Source of the DNA: Agromyces tardus | GTDB lineage: Bacteria > Actinomycetota > Actinomycetes > Actinomycetales > Microbacteriaceae | Assembly (NCBI RefSeq): GCF_003710805.1 | Contig: NZ_RHHB01000018.1 | Coordinates: 1 to 58,330, forward strand | Reading direction: 5' to 3' | Length of the DNA stretch: 58,330 nucleotides | Shown here: positions 33,523 to 42,572 of the stretch, one piece after another | Numbering within the stretch: the first letter of the stretch is position 1 | How the letters are laid out: the number at the start of each line of letters is the position of its first letter | Notes under the pieces: generated by a model | Seen by the model: the letters and a program-made list of their open reading frames with translations, nothing else | Database searches by the model: none | What the model was told of the DNA's origin: nothing | Position numbers and translations under genes: made by a program

Positions 33523-35178
33523 ATGAACAAGTGGACGGTCGTCGCGATCCTGGGCGCCGCGCAGTTCGTGATGGTGCTCGACAGCACGGTCATGAACGTC
33601 TCGATCTCGACGGTCGTCGCGGATCTCGACACCTCGGTCAACGCGATGCAGGCGGCGATCACGTTCTACACCCTCACGATGGCGGCGCTCATGCTGCTCG
33701 GGGCGAAGCTCGGCGACGTGTGGGGCCGCCTGCGGGCGTTCGTGATCGGCTCGGTCGTCTACGCGATCGGGTCGCTCACGACGGCACTCGCACCGAACAT
33801 CACCGTGCTCTTCCTCGGCTGGTCCATCGTGGAGGGAATGGGGGCGGTGCTCGTCATCCCGGCCATCGCCGCGCTCGTCGCCGACAACTACGAGGGCCGG
33901 GCGCGGATCTCCGCCTATGCGGTCATCGGCGCGGTGTCCGGGGCGGCGGTCGCCGCCGGCCCGCTCATCGGCGGCTACCTCACGACGTACGCGAGCTGGC
34001 GCTACGTGTTCGTGGGCGAGGTCGTGATCATGGCGGTCGTCGTGTTCTTCGCCCGCAAGATCGTGGACAAGCACGGTGCGCAGCGCCTGCGCATCGACCT
34101 CCTGAGCGTGCTGCTCTCCGCCGCCGGCCTCATCGGGGTGGTGTTCGGCATGCTGCAGAGCAAGACCTGGGGCTGGGTCATCCCCCTGCAGACGCCCGAG
34201 GTCAACGGGGTCGAGATCGCGCCGCTCGGCGTCTCGCTGACGGCGTGGTTCATCCTCGCCGGCTGCGTGCTGCTCGGATTGTTCTTCCGCCGGCAACGGC
34301 ACCTCATGGAGCAGGGCCGTCCCCCGCTGCTCGATGTCACGCTCTTCTCGATCACGCGACTGCGCAGCGGACTCGGGTCGCTCATGCTGCAGTACACGAT
34401 CACCGCGGGCATCTTCTTCATGGTGCCCGTCTACCTGCAGATGACGCTCGGACTCGACGCGCTGGAGACGGGCATCCGCATCTTCCCGCTGTCGATCTCG
34501 CTCATCCTCTTCTCGATCGTCGGCACGCGGCTCGCAGCGGTCTGGTCGCCGAAGCGCATCGTGCGGATCGGGCAGCTCGTGCTCGTGCTCGCATCGTTCG
34601 TGCTGCTGGGATCGGTCGACCTCGAGCTCAAGAGCTTCCTGTTCGCGGCCGGCATGTTCGTGGCGGGCGCCGCACTCGGCCTCCTCGCCTCGCAGCTCGG
34701 CAACGTCAACATGTCGAGCGTCGGCGAGGAGAAGTCGAGCGAGGTCGGGGGCATGCAGGGCGTGTTCCAGAACCTCGGCTCCTCGCTCGGCACGGCCCTC
34801 ATCGGCTCGGTGCTCATCACGGCGCTCGCGACGTCGTTCGGAGCCGGGGTCGCGTCGAGCGACCTGCCGGCGGAGGTGCAGGGCCTGGTCGTCGAGGCGA
34901 CCGCCGGGGGAGTGGAGATCGTGCCCGCGGCATCCGTCGACGAACTCGCCACGGAGGCGGGGCTGTCGGCCGAGGATGCCGCCACGCTGCAGCGCGTCTA
35001 CAGCGAGTCGCAGGTGGAATCGTTGCGCGTCGCCTTCGTCGCGCTCACGGCGCTCGCGCTGCTGGCGCTGCTGTTCTCGCGCGGGATCCCCACCGAGGTG
35101 CTCGGGCGCAAGCCCGAGGAGGAGACGTCCGATACTGCGGCCGCGGCCGCCGGCGGCGACGAGGGGAGTTCGAGATGA
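33523..35178 (+). CDS. DHA2-type MFS exporter
   Basis: 551 residues with fourteen predicted helices, as in EmrB-like drug:H+ antiporters. MVLDSTVMNVSISTVVADL near residue 17 is the DHA2 motif D1, and GDVWGRLRAFVIG near residue 66 is motif A. A long periplasmic insertion (about residues 430-505, acidic) separates the last two helices. The start is taken at ATG with GGGGGCGG upstream. It overlaps the DUF2252 gene (ATGA), so the two are one unit. Substrate cannot be predicted; no adjacent regulator. Confidence 0.9.
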   Translation: MNKWTVVAILGAAQFVMVLDSTVMNVSISTVVADLDTSVNAMQAAITFYTLTMAALMLLGAKLGDVWGRLRAFVIGSVVYAIGSLTTALAPNITVLFLGWSIVEGMGAVLVIPAIAALVADNYEGRARISAYAVIGAVSGAAVAAGPLIGGYLTTYASWRYVFVGEVVIMAVVVFFARKIVDKHGAQRLRIDLLSVLLSAAGLIGVVFGMLQSKTWGWVIPLQTPEVNGVEIAPLGVSLTAWFILAGCVLLGLFFRRQRHLMEQGRPPLLDVTLFSITRLRSGLGSLMLQYTITAGIFFMVPVYLQMTLGLDALETGIRIFPLSISLILFSIVGTRLAAVWSPKRIVRIGQLVLVLASFVLLGSVDLELKSFLFAAGMFVAGAALGLLASQLGNVNMSSVGEEKSSEVGGMQGVFQNLGSSLGTALIGSVLITALATSFGAGVASSDLPAEVQGLVVEATAGGVEIVPAASVDELATEAGLSAEDAATLQRVYSESQVESLRVAFVALTALALLALLFSRGIPTEVLGRKPEEETSDTAAAAAGGDEGSSR

Positions 35179-36665
35179 GCACAGGGTTCGACATGGGGGC
35201 CGCGGGCGTGGTGACGGATGCCGCGCCCCCGGCACCCGCGACCGACGAGTTCGATCCGGCTCCACGCTACGACTTCCCGGCGCGCGCCGCGTACGGACGC
35301 GAGGCCCGCCGGATCGTGCCCCGGTCGTCGCACGCCGGCTGGACCCCCCCGGCGGACCGGGGCGATCCCGTCTCCCTGCTCGAGGAGCAGGCGATCACCC
35401 GCGTCCCGGAACTCGTGCCGATCCGGTACGCGCGCATGCTCGTCTCGCCGTTCAACTTCTACCGGGGGGCGGCACTGCTCATGGCCGCCGACCTCGCGTC
35501 GACCCCGCGCTCGGGCATCACGACGCAGATCTGCGGCGACGCGCACCTGTCGAACTTCGGCGTGTTCGCCTCGCCCGAGCGGTCGCTGATCTTCGACATC
35601 AACGACTTCGACGAGACGCTGCCCGGCCCGTGGGAGTGGGACGTCAAGCGCCTCGCCGCGAGCTTCGAGGTCGCGGGGCGCCACCGTGGGTTCACGGCCG
35701 AGGAGCGCCGGCGCGTCGTGCTGGAGTCCGTCGCCGCATACCGCGAGCGGATGGCCCGCTCGGCCGCCTCGGGGGTGCTCGAGGCGTGGTACGACCGGCT
35801 CGACGCCGACCATATCGAGGAGTGGATCCGCGAGGAGCGCGAGGCGAACCGCGTCGCGGACAAGCAGGTGAAGCGCACCCGCGCGGCGTTGCAGAAGGCG
35901 CGATCGCGCGACAGCGTGCGCGCGTTCTCCAAGCTCGTCGAGGTCGTCGACGGCCGCATGCGCATCCGTTCCGAGCCGCCGCTCGTCGTCGCCATCGAGG
36001 ATCTGGGGCTCGCGCCCGGCACCGGCGAGGAGATGGAGGACTGGATGCGGCGGATGCTGACCGAGTACCGGTCGACGCTGCCGCTCGAACGGCATCCCAT
36101 CGAGGAGTTCCGCTACGTGCACCTCGCCCGGAAGGTGGTCGGCGTCGGCAGCGTCGGCACCCGCGCGTGGATCGTGCTGCTGCGCGGTCGCGACGACGCC
36201 GACCCGCTGATCCTGCAGGTGAAGCAGGCCGAGGCGTCGGTGCTCGAACGGTTCCTGTCGTCGAGCCGCTACGCCAACCACGGTGAGCGCGTCGTGCGCG
36301 GGCAACGGCTCATGCAGGCGGCCAGCGACCTGTTCCTCGGCTGGCAGCGCGTGCTCGGTCCCGACGGCGTGGAGCGCGACTTCTACCTGCGGCAGCTGAA
36401 CGACTGGAAGGGCTCCGCCGACATCGAGGTGATCATGCCCCGGGGCGCCGAGCTCTACGCTCGCGCGTGCGGCGAGACGCTCGCCCGCGCGCACGCACGT
36501 GCCGGCGACCGCGTGGCGATCGCGTCCTACCTCGGAGCGAGCGACCGGTTCGACCGGGCGATCGCGGAGTTCGCCGTGGACTACGCCGACCAGAACGAGC
36601 GGGACTTCGCGGCGTTCCGCGATGCCGTGGCATCCGGTCGTCTCGAGGCCGCCGACTTGGTCTGA
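35175..36665 (+). CDS. DUF2252 family protein
   Basis: 496 residues. This family has a kinase-like (APH-related) fold judging from the conserved sequence order: RMLVSPFNFYRGAA near residue 90, QICGDAHLSNFGVFASPER near residue 116 (resembles the APH loop HGDLHxxN with GDAHLSNF), and IFDINDFDETLPGPWEWDVKRLAAS near residue 138 (DFD in the metal-binding role). Later, ARKVVGVGSVGTR and LQVKQAEASVLE are also characteristic. No substrate is known. ATG overlaps the MFS stop, GAGGGGAG lies just upstream. Coupling to an exporter suggests they serve one process. Confidence 0.92.
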   Translation: MSTGFDMGAAGVVTDAAPPAPATDEFDPAPRYDFPARAAYGREARRIVPRSSHAGWTPPADRGDPVSLLEEQAITRVPELVPIRYARMLVSPFNFYRGAALLMAADLASTPRSGITTQICGDAHLSNFGVFASPERSLIFDINDFDETLPGPWEWDVKRLAASFEVAGRHRGFTAEERRRVVLESVAAYRERMARSAASGVLEAWYDRLDADHIEEWIREEREANRVADKQVKRTRAALQKARSRDSVRAFSKLVEVVDGRMRIRSEPPLVVAIEDLGLAPGTGEEMEDWMRRMLTEYRSTLPLERHPIEEFRYVHLARKVVGVGSVGTRAWIVLLRGRDDADPLILQVKQAEASVLERFLSSSRYANHGERVVRGQRLMQAASDLFLGWQRVLGPDGVERDFYLRQLNDWKGSADIEVIMPRGAELYARACGETLARAHARAGDRVAIASYLGASDRFDRAIAEFAVDYADQNERDFAAFRDAVASGRLEAADLV

Positions 36666-36675
36666 TCGGGCTCTC

Positions 36676-36827
36676 CGCCGGTCGAGTAGCGCGAAGCGCG
36701 TATCGAGACCAGTCGCCGGTCGAGTAGCGCGAAGCGCGTATCGAGACCAGTCGCCGGTCGAGTAGCGAAGCGTATCGAGGCCTCGCCACGGATCTCGATA
36801 CGGCGCTGCGCGCCGACTCGACCGGCG
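36676..36827. repeat. cluster of REP-like palindromes
   Basis: Two identical 38-base units (36676-36713 and 36714-36751), a third with a shortened core (36752-36782) and one inverted copy (36792-36827). Each unit is an imperfect hairpin: outer GGTC/GACC and TCGA/TCGA arms, inner GCGC-GAA-GCGC. The cluster lies between two convergent genes, so it may terminate both. The sequence type is familiar from intergenic regions of Microbacteriaceae and related actinobacteria, where it is dispersed. Not CRISPR: no spacers. Confidence 0.85.
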
Positions 36828-36833
36828 AGGGAT

Positions 36834-37214
36834 TCAGGCGAGGGCGGCGGACTTCAGCTGCTCGTACTCGGCCTGCGTGATCGCGCCGTCGTCGAGCAGC
36901 TGCTTCGCCCGGGCGATCGCGGTCGCCGACGACTCCGTGCCGGTGCCGATGACCGAGGCGAGGTAGTCGTCGGAAGCGCCCCTGACCTGCACGGCCTGCC
37001 GGCTGCCCATGCCGCGACCGCGCGCGATGAGGTAGACGATCACCGCGAGGAACGGCACGAAGACGATGAACACGATCCACCCGGCCTTGCCCCAGCCGCC
37101 CAGGGTGTGGTCGCGGAAGATGTCGACGATGACGGAGAACACCACCATCAGGTAGGCGATCCACACGAAGAGCCAGAAGAACCAGACGACCATGTCCCAA
37201 GCGTTGTCGATCAT
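36834..37214 (-). CDS. PLDc_N and SHOCT domain membrane protein
   Basis: 126 residues. Two hydrophobic helices (about residues 10-32 and 45-63) form the PLDc_N domain (VVWFFWLF...DIFRDHTLGGWGKAGW...FVPFLAVIVYLIARG). The C-terminal AIARAKQLLDDGAITQAEYEQLK (about residues 97-120) is a SHOCT domain, a short helical module found at the end of many membrane proteins and thought to mediate oligomerisation. ATG has GAGGGGAAGG upstream. Function unknown. The stop lies 6 bases from the REP cluster. Confidence 0.92.
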   Translation of the reverse strand: MIDNAWDMVVWFFWLFVWIAYLMVVFSVIVDIFRDHTLGGWGKAGWIVFIVFVPFLAVIVYLIARGRGMGSRQAVQVRGASDDYLASVIGTGTESSATAIARAKQLLDDGAITQAEYEQLKSAALA

Positions 37215-37418
37215 CGCACGCCTTCCCCTCGCGGACCCCGCCACGTCGGGAGCCCCTAACAGCAGCATCCTCCCACCGGGCCCTGCGGTCAGAGCCCAAC
37301 GTCCCACGGCGAGTCAAGGGGGTGGGCGAGATCGGTACGGATGCTCCCCGCACGGGGGCGAACCGCCATACTGGATGGCACCCGCGCGTGCGCGGGTCGG
37401 CGGCAGGAAGGTGCAGCG

Positions 37419-38219
37419 GTGACGGACACGACGGAGAAGCCGGGTCGGCTGAAGCGGTTCCACGAGAAGTTCATCGTCGAGGAGCGCTTCGTCTCGGCCG
37501 CCGCGAGGCGCAACCTCATCATCATCGCCATCGTGCTGATGGTGGTCGGGGTGTCCGCGTTCCTCTTCATCCTCGACTCGGTGCTCGAGGCCGACGACGT
37601 CTCCGCCATCGACAAGCCCGTCGAGGCGTGGCTCGAGGGTGCTCGCGCCGATTGGCTGACGACGGTCATGGCGGTGATCGCGTTCGTCTTCGGCCCGATC
37701 GTGATGCCCATCATCGCCCTGGTCACGACGGTGGCGTGGGGCATCCTCGCGAGGCACGCGTGGCGGCCGATCCTGCTCGCGGGCGGCATGCTCCTGGGCC
37801 TCGTGCTGGTGCAGGCACTCGCGCCCATCATCGATCGCCAGCGCCCGCCCATCAGCGAGATGCTGCTCGAGGTCGACAAGACGGCGTCGTTCCCATCGGG
37901 CCACGTCATGGGGGTCGCCGACTTCCTCTTCATCACGACCTACCTCGTGTTCTCGAGGCACCGCAACACGATCGTCGCGGTGTTCGCCTACATCGTGGCC
38001 ACCGCGATCGTGCTCCTCACCGCCGCGTGCCGCATCTACCTCGGGTACCACTGGGCCACCGACGCGCTCGCGTCGATCTCGCTCTCGCTCTTCGTGCTCG
38101 GACTCGTGATCCTCGTCGACGTGTGGCGCACGGTGCGCGTGCGTCCACCGGGCATGAGCGACCAGGAGGCGAGCGGAGACACCTTCGGCGAACGCGGCGA
38201 CGCGTCCGCCGGATCGTGA
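37419..38219 (+). CDS. PAP2-family phosphatase (membrane)
   Basis: 266 residues, six hydrophobic helices. The three phosphatase motifs are IIDRQRPP (about residue 139), SFPSGHVMG (about residue 163) and CRIYLGYHWATD (about residue 205), with the catalytic His and Asp present. Substrates of this family are lipid phosphates such as undecaprenyl or phosphatidate pyrophosphates, acting at the outer face of the membrane. The GTG at 37419 is chosen because GGAAGG precedes it by 7 bases; a good hairpin, ACCCGCGC/GCGCGGGT (37380-37397), lies in the leader. Followed by a second PAP2 gene. Confidence 0.9.
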   Translation: MTDTTEKPGRLKRFHEKFIVEERFVSAAARRNLIIIAIVLMVVGVSAFLFILDSVLEADDVSAIDKPVEAWLEGARADWLTTVMAVIAFVFGPIVMPIIALVTTVAWGILARHAWRPILLAGGMLLGLVLVQALAPIIDRQRPPISEMLLEVDKTASFPSGHVMGVADFLFITTYLVFSRHRNTIVAVFAYIVATAIVLLTAACRIYLGYHWATDALASISLSLFVLGLVILVDVWRTVRVRPPGMSDQEASGDTFGERGDASAGS

Positions 38220-38230
38220 CGGCAGCGGGC

Positions 38231-38236
38231 TAGCAT
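38231..38236 (+). promoter_or_regulatory. -10 element of a leaderless promoter for the second PAP2 gene
   Basis: TAGCAT ends 6 bases before ATG 38243 and starts 11 bases after the first PAP2 stop, so the second gene has its own promoter. Confidence 0.6.
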
Positions 38237-38242
38237 CTCGGG

Positions 38243-38965
38243 ATGAGCGCGGTGGGGGACGAGCAGCAGACTCAGGGGCAGCCGTCGGAGCATCACGCAC
38301 CGGCGCCGGTGCGGATCGCGCGGATGCGCTGGATCTTCATGGGCGCCGGGGCGATCGTGCTCGTCGTGCTGCTCGCCCTCGTGATCGTGTACCGCGAGGC
38401 CGACAAGCCGTTCGGCTTCGAGGTCGAGTTCATGAGCGTGCTCGTGGCGAGCCGCGCCGACGTGCTCACGGTGCCGGCGCTCGTCTTCAACGCCCTCGGC
38501 GGCGGCATCCTCTCGACCTTCGTCGTGCCCGCCGTGATCGTGGTCGGCCTGCTGCTCTGGCGGCGGCCGTGGGCGGCGGCCTACTTCGTCGTCGCGGCGA
38601 TCGCGAGCGCGACCGTCACCCGCGTGATCAAGGTGATCGTGGCGCGACCACGACCCGAGGACATCCTCGTGACGCCCGACTTCGGGTCGTTCCCCTCGGG
38701 TCACAGTGCGAACGCCGCGCTGCTCGCGACGGCGCTCGGCATCATCTTCCTGCGTACCTGGATCTGGATCGCCGGCGCGGTGTACACGCTGCTCATGATG
38801 CTGAGCCGAACCTACCTGGGCGCGCACTGGATCTCGGACACGATCGGCGGGGCGCTCGTGGGGGCGGGCGTGGCCGTCATCGTCTGGGCGCCGTTCGCCT
38901 ACCAGCTGTATCGCGAGCATCGGCTGCCGCATCGCCCGATCTGGGAGCGGGCGACGTCGGCCTGA
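38243..38965 (+). CDS. second PAP2-family phosphatase
   Basis: 240 residues with five to six helices. Motifs: KVIVARPRP (about residue 131), SFPSGHSAN (about residue 149), SRTYLGAHWISD (about residue 190). All catalytic residues are present. It is a distinct paralogue, not a recent copy, of the preceding phosphatase; both have a hydrophilic N-terminal stretch. Two PAP2 genes side by side suggest different lipid phosphate substrates. ATG is placed by the TAGCAT box upstream; no ribosome binding site is seen. Confidence 0.9.
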   Translation: MSAVGDEQQTQGQPSEHHAPAPVRIARMRWIFMGAGAIVLVVLLALVIVYREADKPFGFEVEFMSVLVASRADVLTVPALVFNALGGGILSTFVVPAVIVVGLLLWRRPWAAAYFVVAAIASATVTRVIKVIVARPRPEDILVTPDFGSFPSGHSANAALLATALGIIFLRTWIWIAGAVYTLLMMLSRTYLGAHWISDTIGGALVGAGVAVIVWAPFAYQLYREHRLPHRPIWERATSA

Positions 38966-39095
38966 CGGCGCCGGTCTGACGGCGCCAGCCTGACGACCGC
39001 GGCCTGACGGCCACGGGCACGCCCTGAGCGAACAGCCTCGGTTCGCTCCGCCACCGCCCTCGATCCCGTCGCGCCCGTCCTGCATGCTTGGTCGC

Positions 39096-40313
39096 ATGCA
39101 GGAGAGCACCGCAGATCCGGGAGGCCGCGGCATCCTCGGCCGGGTGCGCGTCGCCGACGCCTCGGCGCGCGTGACCACGTTCGAGCTGTTCTTCGACCTC
39201 GTCTACGTCTTCGCGTTCACGCAGATCAGCATGCTGATGGCCGACACGCACACGGCCTTCGGGGTGCTGCAGGCGCTCATCGTGCTCGGGCTGCTCTGGT
39301 GGACGTGGTGCGCCTACAGCTGGCTGGCGAACCAGGCGCCCGCCGACCAGGGGGTGCTGCAGGTCGGCATGGGCGTCGCGATGATCGCGATCTTCCTCGT
39401 CGCACTGGTCATTCCCGAGGCGTACGAGGACCTGCCCGGCGGCTGGTCCGGACCGCTCGTGCTGGCCCTCGCGTACACCCTCGTGCGCCTCGTGCACACG
39501 GGCCTCTACCTCGTCGCCGCGGGCGACGACCGGGCCCTGCGCGTGCAGGTGCTTCGGACCCAGGCGGTCGCGATGGTCCCCGCGGCGGTCGCGCTCATCG
39601 TCGGCGCGATCATGGGCGGTGCCGCGCAGACCTGGATCTGGCTGGCGGCGTTCGCCTGGGACGTCGTCTTCACCTACGCCAGCTCGCGCGGCGGGGGCGG
39701 CTGGCGCCTGCACTCGCCCGCGCACTGGGCGGAGCGCTACGGGCTCGTCGTCATCCTCGCGCTCGGCGAGTCGATCGTGGCGATCGGCGTGGGCGTGGCC
39801 CGGGAGCCCATCGACGCGGCCATCGCGCTCGGCACCGTGTTCGCCGTCGTGCTGTCGATCCTGCTGTGGTGGGCGTACTTCGCCCGCATCGCCGAGGCCG
39901 GCGAGCACGCGCTGCAACGGCGAGCGGATGCCTCGCGGGTGGTGCTCGCACGCGACGCGTACACCTACCTCCACTTCGCGATCGTCGCGGGCGTGATCCT
40001 CGCGGCGCTCGGCGTCGAGGACGCGATGGCCCACGTCGGCGAGACCGAGCCCTTCGGCGGCTTCGGAGCGGCGGCCCTCGCGAGCGGGCTCGCGCTGTAC
40101 CTGCTCGCGACGGCGGCGTTCGGGCGCATCGTCGACCTGCCGTGGTCGCGGGTCCGCGTCGGCACGGCCGTGGCGCTCGCCGCGTCGATCCCGCTGCTCG
40201 CCGTGTTCGCGCCGATGGGTGCACTCGCCGTAGCGGTCGTGGTGGTCGCCGCGTCGCTCGCCCTCGAGGGCGTCGTGCAGGCACGGCGCGCAGCCACGCC
40301 GCGCGTGCCCTGA
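39096..40313 (+). CDS. low temperature requirement protein A (LtrA) family membrane protein
   Basis: 405 residues with about eleven helices. The N-terminal VTTFELFFDLVYVFAFTQIS near residue 25 is the LtrA signature, and HWAERYGLVVILALGESIVAIGVG near residue 212 the second conserved block (given in part here: ERYGLVVILALGES). LtrA was named from growth of Listeria at low temperature; the molecular role is not established. I use the ATG at 39096, because CATGCT sits 7 bases upstream; an ATG four codons earlier is possible. Converges with the exporter on the other strand. Confidence 0.9.
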   Translation: MQESTADPGGRGILGRVRVADASARVTTFELFFDLVYVFAFTQISMLMADTHTAFGVLQALIVLGLLWWTWCAYSWLANQAPADQGVLQVGMGVAMIAIFLVALVIPEAYEDLPGGWSGPLVLALAYTLVRLVHTGLYLVAAGDDRALRVQVLRTQAVAMVPAAVALIVGAIMGGAAQTWIWLAAFAWDVVFTYASSRGGGGWRLHSPAHWAERYGLVVILALGESIVAIGVGVAREPIDAAIALGTVFAVVLSILLWWAYFARIAEAGEHALQRRADASRVVLARDAYTYLHFAIVAGVILAALGVEDAMAHVGETEPFGGFGAAALASGLALYLLATAAFGRIVDLPWSRVRVGTAVALAASIPLLAVFAPMGALAVAVVVVAASLALEGVVQARRAATPRVP

Positions 40314-40351
40314 CGCGAGCATCGAGCGGCCGCGGCATCCGCTCGACGCGA

Positions 40352-40385
40352 ACGACGGCCGACCCCGGTGGGCGTCGGCCGTCGT
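40352..40385. terminator. bidirectional terminator-like hairpin
   Basis: Perfect 12-base stem, ACGACGGCCGAC (40352-40363) with GTCGGCCGTCGT (40374-40385), between the convergent LtrA and DHA2 genes. No T-run. Confidence 0.65.
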
Positions 40386-40398
40386 GCGGTGCCGGGCG

Positions 40399-41838
40399 TC
40401 AGCGCCGGTCGCGCAGCAGCAGGGTGATCGCCGCGGCGGCGAGGGCGAGGGCGCCGGCCCCGGCGAAGACCGCCGAGAACCCGGTGACGGATGCCGCCGC
40501 GGCATCCGCGCCACCGTCGAGGAGCGCCGTGGTGATCGCGGCGCCGATGGCGGGCAGCGTGGCCATGCCGACCGCACCGCCGATCTGCAGGCTCGTGTTC
40601 ACGAGCCCGCCCGCGGCGCCGGCTTCGCCCCCGGCGACACCCTGTACGGCGAGCTGCGTCGTGCTGACGAACGCGCCGCCGAGGCCGAGGCCGATGAGCA
40701 CGGTCGGTGCGAGCAGGTGCAGGGCGAAGTCCGCGTCGACCGGGGCGGCCGCGAGCCAGCCGAGCCCTCCGGCGACGACCACGAGTGAGGCGGCGAGCAC
40801 CGGCCGCAGGCCGAAGCGCGTGATGGCGGGGGCGACGGCTCCGGCCGCGACGACGAGGGCTCCGGCGAGCGGCAGCTGCGAGAGGCCCGCGGTGAGCGCG
40901 TCGAAGCCCATCGCGTCCTGCAGGTAGACGGAGAGGGCGAAGAAGAGCGCCACCATCGCGGCACCCACGAGCAGCATGACGAGGTTGCCGGCGAGCACCC
41001 CGCGGTTGGCGAAGAGCGCGACGGGTACGAGCGGGTCGTCGCTGCGGCGCTCGACGACGACGAGCGCGGCGAACAGCACCGCGGATGCCGCGAGCAGCCC
41101 GAGCACGAGCGGGTGGCCGAATCCGAACGGCTCCGCCGCCGAGAGCGCCGACACGAGGGCGACGAGCGCGGAGGTCACGAGGGCCGCGCCGGGGAGGTCG
41201 AGCCGGCCGCGTGCGGTCGCGGCATCCGCTCGCACCAGGACGGGGATCGTCGCGAGGACGAGGATGCCGACGGGCACGTTGACGAAGAACACGGCCTGCC
41301 AGCCGAACGCCGCGGTGAGCACGCCACCGAGCAGCACGCCCGCGGCGCTGCCGATGCCCGCGACGGCGCCCCAGATGCCGAGCGCCTTGGCGCGGTCGGA
41401 CTCGGTCGTGAACAGGCGCGTCACGAGGGCGAGCGAGGCGGGTGCGAGCAGTGCCGCCGACGCGCCCTGCAGGGCCCGGGCCACGAGCAGCACCTCGCCC
41501 GTGGGTGCGAGTCCCGCGATGACGGAGGCCGCGGTGAAGCCGGCGATGCCCGCGAGGAAGAGCCGGCGGTGGCCGTGGCGATCGGCGAGGCGGCCGCCGA
41601 GCAGCAGGAGGCTGCCGAACGGCAGGACGTACGCGGTGATGACCCATGTGAGCGCGGCGGGGGAGAGGCCGAGGTCGGTGCCGATGCTCGGGATCGCGAT
41701 GTTCACGATGGAGGCGTCGAGCACGACGAGGAACTGCGCGAGCGCGAGTACGGCGAGTGCCCACCAGCGCCGGCGGTCGGGCGGCGGGGTGGCAGCGGTA
41801 CCGGTCGGTTGCCGGAGTTCGATCGTGGTGGCGGTCAT
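40399..41838 (-). CDS. DHA2-type MFS exporter controlled by adjacent TetR
   Basis: 479 residues with fourteen predicted helices. Motif D1 (VLDASIVNIAIPSIGTDLGL) is near residue 40 and motif A (GGRLADRHGHRRLFL) near residue 80; the gene is typical of EmrB/QacA-like antiporters. A hydrophilic N-terminus of about 25 residues precedes the first helix. AAAGGATCG lies just before the ATG. It follows its TetR gene on the same strand, and a perfect 20-base operator-like palindrome (41857-41876) overlaps its promoter region. Likely function is export of a toxic compound that also binds the TetR. Confidence 0.92.
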   Translation of the reverse strand: MTATTIELRQPTGTAATPPPDRRRWWALAVLALAQFLVVLDASIVNIAIPSIGTDLGLSPAALTWVITAYVLPFGSLLLLGGRLADRHGHRRLFLAGIAGFTAASVIAGLAPTGEVLLVARALQGASAALLAPASLALVTRLFTTESDRAKALGIWGAVAGIGSAAGVLLGGVLTAAFGWQAVFFVNVPVGILVLATIPVLVRADAATARGRLDLPGAALVTSALVALVSALSAAEPFGFGHPLVLGLLAASAVLFAALVVVERRSDDPLVPVALFANRGVLAGNLVMLLVGAAMVALFFALSVYLQDAMGFDALTAGLSQLPLAGALVVAAGAVAPAITRFGLRPVLAASLVVVAGGLGWLAAAPVDADFALHLLAPTVLIGLGLGGAFVSTTQLAVQGVAGGEAGAAGGLVNTSLQIGGAVGMATLPAIGAAITTALLDGGADAAAASVTGFSAVFAGAGALALAAAAITLLLRDRR

Positions 41839-41856
41839 GATTCGATCCTTTCGTTC

Positions 41857-41876
41857 GTGAGTGATTCATCACTCAC
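41857..41876. promoter_or_regulatory. TetR operator candidate upstream of the DHA2 exporter
   Basis: Arms GTGAGTGAT and ATCACTCAC (9 bases each, perfect) around a 2-base spacer, starting 18 bases before the exporter ATG. The same GTGAGTGA half-site recurs over the TetR promoter at 42573, which supports autoregulation by one repressor. The remaining 120 bases up to the TetR stop show nothing else. Confidence 0.75.
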
Positions 41877-41999
41877 TCAATTGGGTGCGGAGAGCCGGTC
41901 GCGCCGGCCGGTGGTGGGGCGGATGGTCGGTCGTGCGTGGTGCGGTTGGTGAGGGCGGGGTGACTGCGGTGTGTTCGCGAAGGTGGTGCGGTGGCGCGG

Positions 42000-42572
42000 C
42001 TACGGCCGATCGGATGCGGCCGGGTGGCGGATGCCCGCCGCGACGACCCGCTCCCAGCCGCCGTGCGACTCGTCGATGCCGAGCGTCGCCACCAGGTGGC
42101 AGAGCTGCCCGAACGAGAGGAAGCGCTGCACCTGCTCGGGCGTCGCGCCGGAGCGCGAGCCCGCGAACTCGGTGACCCGCTCGTAGCCGCGGCGGAGCGC
42201 GGCGCGGATCTCGGCCACGTCGGTCGCCGACTGCGCGTGCACCTGCAGCATGAGCAGGTCGCGGTCGGCGATGAGCTCGGCGTACGCGAGGCCCATCGCG
42301 TCGAGCACGCCCTCGGGGGAGTGGTCGACGGTCGACTCCACGCCGTGCTCGAGCGCGGCCACGACGAGGTCGAAGCAGCGGTCGAGTGCGGCGACGAACA
42401 CCGCCCCCTTGCTCGAGTAGAGCTTGAACACGTAGGCGGGGGAGATGCCGGCGCGCTTCGCGACATCCGCCACCGTGGTGCCGTGGTAGCCCGCATCGGC
42501 GAATGCAGCGATCGCGGCGTCGACGGTGGCCGTGCGGCGTTCGTCGGAGGTGGAGAGGGTCGTTCGTGCCAT
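42000..42572 (-). CDS. TetR-family repressor of the DHA2 exporter
   Basis: 190 residues. The N-terminal helix-turn-helix spans about residues 10-56: ATVDAAIAAFADAGYHGTTVADVAKRAGISPAYVFKLYSS is the TetR pattern (shown in part: GTTVADVAKRAGIS...VFKLY). The C-terminal ligand domain has no name. It lies directly upstream of the exporter it probably controls. Its own message appears leaderless: TACAGT is 7 bases before ATG, TTGACA is 18 bases further up, and the operator covers the -10. Confidence 0.93.
   Translation of the reverse strand: MARTTLSTSDERRTATVDAAIAAFADAGYHGTTVADVAKRAGISPAYVFKLYSSKGAVFVAALDRCFDLVVAALEHGVESTVDHSPEGVLDAMGLAYAELIADRDLLMLQVHAQSATDVAEIRAALRRGYERVTEFAGSRSGATPEQVQRFLSFGQLCHLVATLGIDESHGGWERVVAAGIRHPAASDRP

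Noticed and set aside
36676..36827. Repeat cluster considered as a CRISPR array
   Set aside because: Units abut without spacers, one is inverted, and there are no cas genes.
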